This document shows, piece by piece, positions 1 to 11,556 of a stretch of DNA of 64,000 nt. The stretch is taken from NCBI GenBank assembly GCA_023630585.1, contig CM042543.1:13762260-13826259 (forward strand). Reading direction: 5' to 3'. Position numbers and translations under genes: made by a program. The notes under the pieces are model-generated. The model worked only from the letters and a program-made list of their open reading frames with translations, made no database searches and had not been told where the DNA came from. The stretch is from Cranoglanis bouderius. Taxonomy: Eukaryota; Chordata; Actinopteri; Siluriformes; Cranoglanididae. Positions within the stretch are counted from its first letter, which is position 1. The number at the start of each line of letters is the position of its first letter.

Positions 1-94
1 AGAGATTAGGCCTATTGTTTGTTTTTTTGTATGCTCTCTGCTGAGAATTCAAAGTAGTTCATATCAGAAGTTTCTAAGTTCGTAATTACATTCA

Positions 95-330
95 TTCATT
101 CACTTTCAGCAAATTGTTTATCCTGGTCAGGGTCACGGTAGATCCAGAGCCTATCCGGGTACCACACACATTAAGGGTGTAACACAATGCCACTATCTTT
201 ATCTGTTAATGTTCCAAATATCCCTGTATCTGTGTCTGTATCTGTATTCAGAAACACTGGTACACACTGGACAAAACCCAGAGGAAGAAATACCAGCACT
301 GTAAGCATTGTCTGTGAATTCTAGCTCTGA
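95..330 (+). repeat. Dispersed SINE-like fish repeat, fragment
   Basis: Begins with ATTCATTCATTC, then a head resembling 'TTATCCTGGTCAGGGTCACG' and 'GAGCCTATCC'. The same head occurs near 54,060 and, inverted, near 10,900 and 19,300, so this is one copy of a dispersed family. The right end is eroded and its boundary is approximate. The class (SINE or MITE-like) was not determined. Confidence 0.6.
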
Positions 331-990
331 TAGACCTCATGACCTCTGATAGTTTCTTAACCTCAGCTAGTGTAGTGGACTCACCTAGAGATGTGTGTGG
401 AAATGATTTATTAATCCTGCTCATGCAGTTATAGTTTTGTTTGTACCTATCCACAATGTTTTCTAACAAATTCAGTTGGTTCTATTTCCCAAAATATGAG
501 AAGGTGAGTTCCTCTGTGGAGGAGAGAAAACCTTTACTGTACTGGACCGTAGAGTAGAGATGGTGGCAGTGAGCAATGGCCAAATGCATGAGCTGTTAGA
601 GGAATTGCAACAGCAAAATGAAGTGTGGAGCTCAGTGGAGCTTAGTACACCTGTTTCACATGTAGAGACGGAGCACTTTGCATCACCTGCCACTAGTTCC
701 TGTGCAGGTCTTTGGTGCACAGGTACCGGAGACCCTGGATGATCACCTCACCTTGTTTCAAATGTGATCTAAGCATATGGGACAGCGAACTATTGCTGGA
801 TGGTATGAGTTGCAGCATAGAGCATGCAACACACTGGTAAGATGACAGCAGAAGAGAACACAAGGAGTGTTCAAGTCCAGACAAATAATGACCAAGTCAC
901 CAAAGCATGATTCACCTGAAGCACTGTGGTGAGCTGGTTTACCCATCTGCAATTAAAGCACTGGAAGTCAATAAAATCAGATTATAATAA
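331..990. other. Non-coding stretch, nothing recognised
   Basis: Only short overlapping open frames without family resemblance, splice context or plausible composition. Possibly xkr6 intron or intergenic DNA. Confidence 0.5.
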
Positions 991-1215
991 AGTACAGTAT
1001 TAATAGACTGAGTGTTTCTCATGATCAATAGAGTACAGTACCAATACATTGAATAATTCTCATCAATAGCAAAGTACAGTACCAACAGACTGAGTGATTC
1101 TCATCATCAATAAAGAGCAGCATCAGTGCTTGAGTTACTCTTATCTGCAACAGAAACAGTATCAGCATGGGAGTGATTCTTATTCTCAAATAGGTTCAGT
1201 ATGAGTCCTCAATAA
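991..1215 (+). repeat. Degenerate 41-bp minisatellite, about 5.5 copies
   Basis: The core AGTACAGTA recurs at 991, 1032 and 1073, exactly 41 bp apart. More diverged copies follow near 1114, 1153 and 1192. Each unit also carries a 'GACTGAGTGATTCTCAT'-like segment. The left copies are the most alike and the right ones the most decayed. Confidence 0.7.
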
Positions 1216-2266
1216 AAATCAGCCTCACACTTGAGGCTTTGATCGGTCATGATTCCCCATAGAAAAATGTATCAGCACTTACTATCCAGGGAATGCACAA
1301 TCCAGCTGCTCTGGTCATGCTGCATACTGAGCTCAGCCAATGCTGCTGCTATGTCAATGATAAGAAGACTGTAAAATGTAAATCTAAAACCAATCACTCG
1401 GAATTATATAATCATACTGTGGGATATTATTGCAGTTATGCAATAACAATGAGTGCAGAACATTGTGCTGCAGAAAAAAATCAAAACAATTATAGCAGTA
1501 ACAAATGAAGAGAAAAACACAGTCTAGATCACATGCTTGTAAAAACAAACAAAATAACCCACTATGCCTCCAACATCAGATCAAGGGTATCAGAAATCAG
1601 TAGCATGTACGCATAATTCTTTAAGAACACAATGTCCTGTGCACTTCTGCACACCAAACTGGCAAGCCATCTAACAACTCGGCAAAGATATGTGCAGGAT
1701 AGGAGGAGTTTCAATTAAGCTTGGCAGCATGTTCAGTGAGTCATGCTGCTTATGACTGACTATAGACAAATTAGCCCTGACAAACTGAGCTTGAGTTTTG
1801 ATTGCCCACACAAACCTACACACTTGCCACACTCCGACAGGGAAAGCGTGATCATCCATCATCTGTACCTGCAGCCATATTGGAACACTTCACATGGCTC
1901 ATGATTCAGATGATGATTCAGAATTCATGTTACACACTCAGGCATTATAAATATACAAATTTTATTGGAAGAATATATGCCATTGTTTCATAAATGCCAA
2001 CAAAGCCTCAAATCTAAAATCCATGAAATAGTATTAATTTCCTTGCTAAAACATAATCTAAACTTCAACAGAAGGATCTTGCACAAGCAATTAGGTTTCC
2101 TAGCTTTATTAAGACCAAAGTAGCAAACAGAAAAGGGCCAGTCAATACTAGACAAGACAAAATTAGGAAACATAAAGCAGTCAGTGGTCAAAACACTAAT
2201 CATGATAGGCAAGACACAGGCAAAGTGTTCAAGTACTTCACAAAGTAACACAGAGAGTCCAGGTTA
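1216..2266. other. Non-coding; may contain a decayed LTR at its right end
   Basis: No gene is visible. About 2,000-2,266 lies directly downstream (minus strand) of the gypsy pol stop, where a 3' LTR would be expected. It has short T-rich runs like fish gypsy LTRs, but I found no clear TG...CA ends or target duplication. Confidence 0.35.
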
Positions 2267-2267
2267 T

Positions 2268-3900
2268 TTAAAGGTCCAACACATCCACTGCTGGAACCAA
2301 GCAGCAATCCTCCAGGCCATAGCCCTCCCAGTCAATAAGGTATTTCAGTTGCCCTTGACAATAACGAGAGTCTACAATGGCCCTTATGAAATATGCTGGT
2401 GGTCTTTCAGTATCTGTTCCACTGGAGGAGCCTTCATCAAGAGGATCAGGGTTGGCTGGCTTGAGAAGGGAAACATGGATGCTTGGGATATGCGGTAATG
2501 ACGTGGCAGGAGCAGATGATAGATTGGCTTGTACATTTGTTTGATTATTTTGAAAGAGCCGATGTACAAGTTCCTTTCCAGGTCAAAAGTCATTTGTTGA
2601 CAACCATACCCAGTCACCTGGTTCATAATTGGTAGTCATAGATCTGTGTCTGTCAGCAAAGTTATTTTGTAATTGAACTGCTTGACCTCACAGTCAACAT
2701 ACCTCCTCCCATGCTCCCTCATTCTTTCCGAGCAATCTCATCAACAGCTGGTTCATCTGTGGGTGTGTCTCAGGGAAAGAGACTTGGTTGGTATTCCAGT
2801 ACACAGTGAAAAGGTGTGAGATGGCGGTTGAATGGCTCAGGGAATTCTGGGCATATCCAGTCCATGGAAGGAAATGTGACCATTCATCTGGGTGGCCACT
2901 ACAAAGTGCAGAAGAACCTATTTCAACCAGTTTCTTGGTTGGAACTCGCCCAGGGATAGGTTTACCACCAGAGTGCATGGAATCTTGGCCTAGGAACACA
3001 TGGGGCATGGCTTAATAAACATTTGTATGTTTTGTAGCATGGTTTCCCACTAATATTTTGTGGTGAGGAGTTGATGAGTCAGGTGACCATTGGTAATGGA
3101 GTGACCAGTGGCAAGGGAGTTATGAGCCCAGGTTTTCAGAACTTTGTGAAGATTGGAAGCTCTTATTTGGAGGCCAGGGTGATTTGGTGATTGATATCCA
3201 AGCTTATGGCAGTGATTCAACATGACTCTTGCAAGATGCTGTCATTAAAGTGGGCAACTGCTTTGACATTTTTGGAACATGGATTATGTGAGATAGTGAA
3301 ATGAAATCTGGTAAAGATTAGGTAAAATCTTTGATCCTCTCTTAAAAAGTGACATAAGAGGGGTTGAAATGAAACTTCTGATGAATCTTTGATAAACATT
3401 TGCAAACTTTATGAATCTCTATAGGTTTTTGGTGCTTTGGCAAGTGAGTCACTCTGTTACTGCTTGGATCTTGGCTTTGTCTCTGACAACTTCCGCTTAA
3501 CTTATGATATAACTTTGATGACTCGTGGAACTCACGTTTCTCCACTTTTGAAAAGTAGGGAGGGTCCAACTGGGTTAAGGAGTTGGAAACAATTAAGATG
3601 TCATCAAGGCTATCATGTCTCTGTGTACATTGTTAATCAATGGCTGGACAGCAGGGGCATTGACCAGTCTATATGTTATTAGTCTGTACTAGACTGTAAG
3701 CACTTCTAAGATCAAGCTTGGTGAAAATGTTGGCTGTTTGTAGCTGGTTCAGAGCTGAGGGCACCAGAAGCAGTGGGTATCTATATTTTACTGTGATTTG
3801 GTTCAGGTCCCCCTCCAATCTTCTGCACAAATAAGAAACATGCAGATGTTTGCCTTAGAAAAGCATTTGTCCATGAGATTGTGGGTCCAAGAAGGAAGCC
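2268..3900 (-). mobile_element. Ty3/gypsy chromovirus-type retrotransposon relic (pol)
   Basis: Read on the minus strand, broken frames give the parts of a gypsy pol in the right order. About 3,900-3,660 has the reverse transcriptase N-terminal part, with a recognisable 'KLDLRSAY' core. About 3,610-3,290 has the later RT part, including a degenerate YxDD-type site and the following thumb region. About 3,015-2,690 has an integrase segment ending around 'DEWSHFLPW'. About 2,420-2,268 has a C-terminal chromodomain ('YLIDWEGYG') and a stop. The RNase H and first integrase part are missing, and several stops and frameshifts are present. No gag and no envelope gene were seen. This is a dead fragment. 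Confidence 0.8.
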
Positions 3901-6900
3901 CAAATAATGTCTTCTATCAGAAATTCTTAGCAAAAATCTGTTGCATTGTGATTTACAATATGAAGCATCTGATTGTTTTAGGCGTCTTGGATTTTAGGGT
4001 TATATCCTGGCAAGCATTATTCACATAAAAATGCATGTGTAGATGTGCCAATAACACATTTAAAACAGATAAGTTGCATTTTATCCATGTGTTATAAAAG
4101 AATATACTGTCTGTCTAAGACACAGTTAACACCTAAAAACCCTCCAAACATATCAGAATATGAACATGAAATTAATCATAGCTGCATTTGCTTTTCACAG
4201 TGGAAATTAAAGAAGGAATCAGGCTGGTAGCAGCCATATCATATTCACCAAATGGTAGAAAGCTATATAAAATTAGGAGAGAATACTCCTCTTTTGATGT
4301 ACTTTGCAGTAGATGTTTCTGTGTTACAGCTTAGATGAAAGGCATACACGTCTGTGTAATCCCACAAGAGCCTCTGGCGTTTTCCTGCAAAGAGATTCCT
4401 GGGGAGAGCGTTCAAACGGGCTCTCCTCTTCAATTGACTTCACTGAACAAATACACAGGAAGAGGAAAAGCCTGGCTCAGCAAAATACTCTCCAGAATAG
4501 ACAGTGGATTTAAACAAAATGTTGAAACCTATTTTGACACAGAACATACTCTGTGAACAAGTGAAAATCAGGGTTATACTTCAGACCAAATTATTAAGTG
4601 TTCAGTTATGCTGCCGTCATTGACTAACTGGGAAATCTGACTCTAAGACAGAAATCAAGGAGATAAAATGCCCAAAAAGAAAAAGGAAATGTGGATAAAT
4701 GGACAAAATGTGGATAAATGGAGAGATGGACTTACAAGTACCTTGCTCCATGGGCCACTTTTTCTCTTTACCCTCTGCTGAGAGAATAAGTGTAAACCCC
4801 CCCATCTCAAACCCAAGAGCTTCTTTTAGGAGCATCAGTCCATCTGGGCAACTAAAGCAAAACAAACAGAAAAGAATGGAGTCATGAAATGAGAATGGGG
4901 TCGAAAGCAGAAATATCGGAAATAAAACCAAACTGACAACATCATGGTATAAAATTGATGCTTAATGAAATTAATAAAGTGAAAACAGAGGAAAAGTTAT
5001 GGCAAAAATGGCAGCTGTCAGTGAAGCCTCGGTTCTAATTCTAAATCATTTTTAAATATTACATTCAAAGGGATCGAAAAATCCACTTCAGTATAATGTA
5101 TAGTAAGTATATTTCAAAGACTAAGTGCAAGGTCACATGGAGACGCAAAAAAAAGCCTTTGAGAATGAAATTCTTTCAAAAATGTCCATTAATCATAAAC
5201 ATAAAGAACATGGTACATAGTAACTCTTTAAACTGTATTATATCCTCTGCACAAAAGCAAACTGTTTCCATAATGACTGCCCTAAAATATAAGAAGCCTA
5301 TTAGAAATCCTGTAATTTATATTTTGTCATGTCATATCATATTACTCAATTTCTCCGCTCTGCTGCTTCTCACTGGACTGTAACAGAAACTACTAGCTCC
5401 TCTGTTGTTTCTTATAAAATGTTCTGCATTAGGCCATGTTCTAAACCCATGAGTATTAAGAACAGAACAGACACTGGTTAGATGTCTTAGCCAGGAAAAT
5501 AATTCAAAGCTGTGTAATTCTTAAGCCAGTACTTGTTTGTGGTGAGTACTCAGAACGAGGATGTGCCTGACGCCTGAGGACAGAACGCTCTCTTGCATTG
5601 AAATAATTACACCAAGCCATTAATATTGATTCTCCAACTGCTGTCTGAAAGAAGTAGCACTGAATCATCAAAGGCACAACCCTCAAAGTGAAAAGGGTAG
5701 GACTGGAGTCAGCATCTCTTTTTTCCTGGAATATGAACCACTATGTGTCCTTGAGTTGTTTGTCTTGTTGTATCGCCTAACATATTTCTCCGTATTTTCA
5801 CTGCTATTTCATGTTCATGTTTCATGTCATGTTTTGTGCTGCCCTGGATTTATATGGGGACGTTAATAGACTCAGGAGGATCTTATGGCGTGCTCAAGTG
5901 TGAAATACTGCCTCACTGCTTGTGCCCAGCCAATCTCAAGGTGACTGTATTTATCACCTATGGATATGTGAATCAGTACAATCATACTGATGACGGTTCA
6001 GTGTGATTATTGGAGGCAGACGATGAATACATTTAGTGCATGCTGATGAAAGGGGAAAAACGTAGACTGGGATGACTGATTGCTGCAAAGTAGGTTCCAT
6101 GGTATAGTCAAAAATGGAAAATTATGTTATGACTGAGTGTAGGGTACTAACGGGGTGCAAGAGAGCACTAAACACACAGTGGGAATTCAGGTCAGCATGC
6201 CAAGACTACCATCTGGGTATAACCCATCTCCTACTGCTGGTCTATGGTGTGCTGTGAAGAACCTTTACATACTATAAGCAATTACTTGTGAAATGTTTAG
6301 CTGTATACTCTCTTATTCTTGGTGTTATTTAATCTGAAAAAGATTACTCCACTCAGTTAAATTATTTTCAGAGTACATGTATGTATGTATGTAATAAAAA
6401 ACATGTATGTAATATTTAAAATGGTAATAGGTTCCTTGATACATTGGGGCTTTGTTATCAATTCACTTCTGCTTTTCAAAGTCTTATATTAGTCCTAGTT
6501 CAGGCTGAAGTAAGAAGACTGCAAATCTGGCTAGTGGCCACAGGAAAAATATTTTGTTTTCAGTAGGCTTAAAGGGGATTTTCATGCCAGCCAAACTCTG
6601 CACCAAGATTGCACTCTTAACACTCCAATCAAGCCTCATTATAGTTAGCTTTGCCAAGGGCAGCATATGTGCATATCCAGTGAGCTTAAATGATGCTGAT
6701 GGGGAGCAAACGTTTTGCTTGAGTGTGCCAGCTTTGTGCTCCATGTGTTTAGACAACCATAGGGAAACAATCCAACAGAACCACAGTCAGTTCATTACTT
6801 CTGTAGCAGTAACTATCATATCTCACACATCTGGGCTGTGCTCTCTGACCCCCAGACTATCGGTCCACCTGTCAGACTCCTGAAACTGGTACTAGAACTG

Positions 6901-9040
6901 AAAAATGTTAATCATAATTTCCTCTTTATTTGCATTGTTGACTTTAACCTAAAATTAAATTAGCCTAAGTTAACATTATAATTACAATAGTTCTGCACAT
7001 ATATCTTCAAGACACTAATTTAGCTCTTTTTTTGTGATGAAATCCGGTGCTAAATCACAGTGATTCAACTTCATTAAAATTAATTTAACCTACAATTCCT
7101 GGACATGGCTTCTCCAGATTACTTCAATCAAAGATCTGTCTCAAAGAAATAAGCATTCCATCTGGCTGTGTTTTTAGAAGCACATTTTAATCAAGCCCAG
7201 AACCACAGAGCAGCGGCAGAGCTGCCTTTCTATATGTGCAAACTGAAATCATATTGGCCTCCAACCCTGAAATAATCCTAGGTGAAATTCTACATACTGC
7301 CATATTACAGCATGAAAGGTTCTCATGCAACAGTAAAAAAAAAATGCTGATAGATGCAAATCTGCTTATTTATTAGCAACCCTGTTTTCAGCTCCCGATA
7401 AAGCGGAGAGAGCGAGCTGTGTGTCCGAGCCTCCCCTCGCTACAACTACCACTTTTATAAATAGTGGCTGAAAGAGTATTCAGGGTTTAACCATATATTA
7501 TTAGCAACAAAAAAATCATACTGATTTGAATTAAGATTTATTTTTAATTTCTAATGCAGCACTGTTTGACAGCTTCTTTTCCACTGCAAGTTACTAATTA
7601 GAAACCATATTTTCCAGCTGTCAGCAGTGTTGTTCAGTGGTTTCAGTGGTTGCTGACCTTGAAAAAAGCAAAAGTGGTTTTATTTTGGTGGTTAAAATGC
7701 AGAACCTGCAGTTTAATAAAGGCACACTAGAGAACTATTACATCCTCAACACAGTAAAACAGCTTTGATTTGGTAATGCTTCAGTTCAAGAAACTGACAT
7801 GAGGACTTCTTAAACGGTTTAGAATGCATAAATAAATTGCTTATAAGCTATATATAGACATCTATGGATGCTATGTGGACAAGGGGTTCTCATAATATTT
7901 GCAACCAGAGTGAAAGAATCAAGAACCCCCTTAATAACACAGATTCAAACATTAGGCACAAAAGCGCAAATATGTACAATCTTATTAATGTATTTTGAGC
8001 CACTGGAACTTTTTATTCCTGAACTTTCATGCCAAATGTCTATTTGAAACATTGTGTATCATATTAACAGCTCTTAGATTTAAGTTATTTGTTATATGTT
8101 ATTTCACTGAACTCCATTTAATTCAAGTGACTAGTATGACTATGACATCTAAATAATGGTTTATAAGTAGGTATAAGTAGGTATCTTCAAATTAAACGTA
8201 ACCCTTGATTTTTTCCCCTGTAATCAGTGACTCAGCTTTCTTGTAGAAGTCTTTTTATTGCTAATAAATTACAAGCCATACTGTTTCCACACACAAACTG
8301 AAACTGTAATGCTTTTTGCTCATGTATCATGTAGCATATAATGAATAATTATTATCCTTATTCATACATTTTATTTTTAGTTCAGTGAAAACAACTACCA
8401 TGCTCTGGCATTTCCTGGCCAATCCATTAGATATGAAAAAATTGCACTTAAAAATTATATCAGTAATGAAAATATCAATGACTGATTGTGGATTAGGCAT
8501 GAATGAAGACCCTTGGATGAGTGAAGAAGATCTTCAGGATTAAAATACGAGTCATTTTCAGGCTCCTACGCATTAATCGTGATCCGGATGACTAAAACAT
8601 CACAGACTTAAACATACTCACAGGAACAGTTAGAGCAAATGAAGGTACTGAGTGTACACGCTGGTATGATGTCATGCAGCACAGATGTGATGGCTGAGAC
8701 CATGAAGTCCACTCACCAGCACATCAGCCTTTTTCAGTGAACAGCAAGAGTGGCAACCAAAACGATCTTCCTACATTCAAGCATGACTCATATAATTAAC
8801 TGAAAATGGGCACTGCACAGGGAGATGGCTACAAAGAATACACTGATGCATTTGTATATAATTGCATACCTGCTGTCCGTCAGTGCCTTTCTGAGTTGAA
8901 GTAAGGGTGAAGCATGGTTATCTTAGCTATCAAGGTACCAAGTGTGAGTGAGTGTGATTGAGTATGAGGGAGAGAGAAAGAGAGGGAGCACATCAGAGAG
9001 CAGCACATCATAACACTGGCTTCCGAAAGCCCTGCCTTAC
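3901..9040. other. Gene-free AT-rich stretch left of xkr6 exon 1
   Basis: No exon, RNA gene or recognisable transposon was found. On the minus strand it lies downstream of xkr6 exon 1, so it is probably xkr6 intron 1, which is very long in mammals. The part around 6,900-7,650 is complex, non-repetitive and rich in TAAT and TTAATT motifs, the kind of composition seen in developmental enhancers, but conservation could not be tested. A short (ATGT)n tract lies near 6,375-6,395. Confidence 0.5.
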
Positions 9041-9603
9041 CTCCACACTTGGCCCATTTGCAGGAGATGCACCAGCACTTGCCATGTCCAGATGGAGATG
9101 TGGCAGCACGTATGCCTGCCGTACTTGCCTGCGCTCAGTCCAGCGGTTGCTCTCCGGCTCAGACCCTGGACCGGACCGAGGCCTCCGCCCGTGTAGTCCT
9201 GCACGAACCACCTGAAGCTGAGGATCTGCACGAGCACGGACGGAGCGAGCACGAAAAAGAGCGTGAGCCCGAACCACGCGTAGTCCCGCTTCCCGTAGTA
9301 ATCCACGGCCAACAACACGTCCGTGCCCACGTCCCAAAAGAACACGAACATGGCCAGCACGATCCACAGACAGTCCAGCCATAGGCGCTCCTCCGGTCCT
9401 CTTCCTCCTCTCCGGTTCCTTTTCCCCGTCAGGGAGCGCAGGCACGCGCTCCGGCAGCCCCAGTAACACGACGACGACTTACAGCAATGGCAGATGTGGA
9501 TGGCCGCGCTGTCCAGGTCGTCGTCGTTGGCCGCCGTGTCGTCCTGCTCATCCAGCTGCGCGAACCCGGTAACGACCCCCACGCCATCGGATTTCGCTGC
9601 CAT
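9041..9603 (-). CDS. xkr6: XK-related protein 6, first coding exon (partial)
   Basis: XKR6 belongs to the XK family of multi-pass plasma-membrane proteins; relatives such as XKR8 act in phospholipid scrambling, but XKR6 itself has no firmly assigned activity. The exon encodes about 187 residues beginning MAAKSDG, followed by an acidic stretch, the cysteine-rich 'HICHCC...CYWGCRSACLRSL' segment typical of XKR4/6/7, two hydrophobic membrane segments (around 'LDCLWIVLAMFVFFWDVG' and 'FGLTLFFVLAPSVLVQIL') and 'FRWFVQDYTGGGLG'. It ends 'HLLQMGQVWR', where the codon is split by GTAAGG. The start at 9,603 was chosen over an in-frame ATG at 9,660 because the mammalian protein starts at the same MAAKSD. 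The exon is far more GC- and CpG-rich than its surroundings, consistent with a CpG-island promoter. Later exons were not found between 1 and 9,040. Confidence 0.88.
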
Positions 9604-9979
9604 CTTGCTCGCCGAAACGTTTCGTCCCCCCTTCCTCCGTTTCAGGGCTGGTGACGTCACTTCCCAAATACCTGTGCTCTGCAGCCTCTACCCATGAACG
9701 AGAGAACTTCATTAATCTGCAATCTTGTGAATTTATGAATAAGAGTGTCTAATGCTCAGAGAACTGCACATTTTGTCTCCAACCAGCAGTGGATTTAACA
9801 CTTTACTCCTGAGGTATCAAAATAAACACTGTAGTGCTTAGCTGTGTCAAAGATTAATGCCAGAAATTACTTGATTTCTATTATAAGACTAATTGACGTT
9901 TGTTTTAGCATTTTAGTTCAATGACAAAATCTAACTAATTTTGCAAGCAGAATTTTAGCCCACATATATCTGTTCTACA

Positions 9980-10310
9980 TCCATACATTTTCCATACCAC
10001 TTATCTCACATAGGGTCGCCTGGAGCCTATCCCAGAAAACTCGTGGCACAAGGCAGTGGACACCCTGGATGGGTGCCACCCAACACAGGGCAGAATCATA
10101 CACACATTCACTATGGACAATTTGGAAATGCTAATCAGCCTACAACGCATGTCTTTGGACCGGGGGAGGAATCCTGAGTACCCGGAGGAAACCCCTGAAG
10201 CACGGGGAGAACATGCAAACTCCATGCACACAGGGCAGAGGTGGTATTCGAACCCCAAACCTACGAGGTGCGAAAACATGCTAAACACTAAACCACCATG
10301 ACCCTCTTCT
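9980..10310 (+). repeat. Dispersed fish repeat, copy with 'CTTATC..GGGTCG' head
   Basis: Starts 'CCATACATTTTCCATACCAC' and ends with an eroded 'CTAAACACTAAACCACC'. A second copy with the same order of blocks lies at about 59,745-60,085: 'CTATCCCAG', 'CACACATTCAC', 'CTATGGACAATTTGGAAATG', 'TACCCGGAGGAA', 'GGGAGAACATGCA'. The two are colinear over more than 300 bp, so this is a true interspersed family, about 330 bp long. Confidence 0.8.
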
Positions 10311-10359
10311 GTCCTGCATACACTGGATGTGAGGTGAAAATACAACCTGGATTTGATGG

Positions 10360-10910
10360 AATGTTTTTGTGAGGAAACCAGAGAATCCATGAGGAAAACC
10401 ATGTGGACACAGGGAGAACATGCAAAACTCAAAACAGACAGTAACCTGACCCCAGTATTGAACCAGGCACCCAGGAGCTGTGAGGTGGCAATGCTACCCA
10501 TTCTCAGTCCAGTCACATTTGAAATGCAATGCAGCTGGTATAACAAAAAGAAATTCCACACATAATGTTTGGACTCTTTAATGGCAGAGATTATATTTGG
10601 TCCATCATGCAGTGCCAGTACTTTCCTAACTATAAGAGTCCTAAATGCACACTTTTTGCATCTCATATATCCCCTCATGGGTTTCATCTGGGTTCTCTGG
10701 TTTCCTCCCACTGTAGGCAAATTGGCTACACAAAATTGCCCATTGGTGTGAATGAGTTTGTGAATGCTGTGTGCGCATGATGCCCAATGATGGATTTGCA
10801 TCCGTTCTGAGGAGAATTCTCCCTCCTTGAGCCTAGTGTTCCCGACCAGGATTGGCTCTGAATCCTCCACGATATCCCAAAATAGCAGTTACTGAAAATG
10901 AATGAATGAA
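10360..10910. repeat. Fragments of the second SINE-like repeat family
   Basis: About 10,360-10,520 is the 3' part of the family in forward orientation ('GGGAGAACATGCAAA', 'GAGCTGTGAGGTGGCAA'). About 10,680-10,910 is an inverted piece ending in (GAAT)n with 'TTGGCTCTGAATCCTCCAC'. Together with the unit at 9,980 this forms a 0.9-kb cluster of nested old repeats. Confidence 0.6.
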
Positions 10911-11556
10911 TGAATGAATTCCTCTTGTTCATGTCTTTTGAAAAAACTATGACTTATATCAAGACAACTGACTGAATTAACAGCTTAATTTGCAAATCAC
11001 CATAGTATCCTATATACTCAGCTCCACATTTAATTTTCAGCAGAAATATACTGTCTATCTGTCTGTACTGTCTATGAGTACTATCTGGGAGAGTCTAAAT
11101 TTCACAGCCGCTATTTTCATTAAACTACCAAGGTTAGCACAACCTGAATGCTCTGCCACAGATATTGCAAATGTACAACTTCAGTGGAGAAAAATTGAAG
11201 TTGAATTGAATTGAAGTGAAGACATTCTAATAAACTTAAAAGTTTCCTGATTTTACAGCCAGTTTCTTCCAGTTATGATACCAGTAAAGGAAACCTCATG
11301 GTCATTTAATATTGGTCCATACTTCTAAATGTACCATTTGTGTGCATGTGTGTTTCTCTACTTCTTCTACTACTCAAGAGCATGCAATTTTTATGAAATC
11401 AAATGCTGGAGTAATATACTCTAGGGAAAACAGAGTGAATACTGCATGAGTGTGGGTTGAATAATGCAATGCACATAATTGCCTGCAGATCCCTGGAGGA
11501 GAATATTGCTTTCATGTGCCTGTAACCAGAGCTGGCATGCAATAATATATCCATGT

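Noticed and set aside
2268..3900. Endogenous retrovirus
   Set aside because: Chromodomain integrase and Ty3/gypsy-type RT, with no envelope gene; it is a retrotransposon relic.
9008..9469. 153-codon minus-strand frame overlapping xkr6 exon 1
   Set aside because: Alternative frame of a GC-rich exon; the XKR6 frame explains the conservation.
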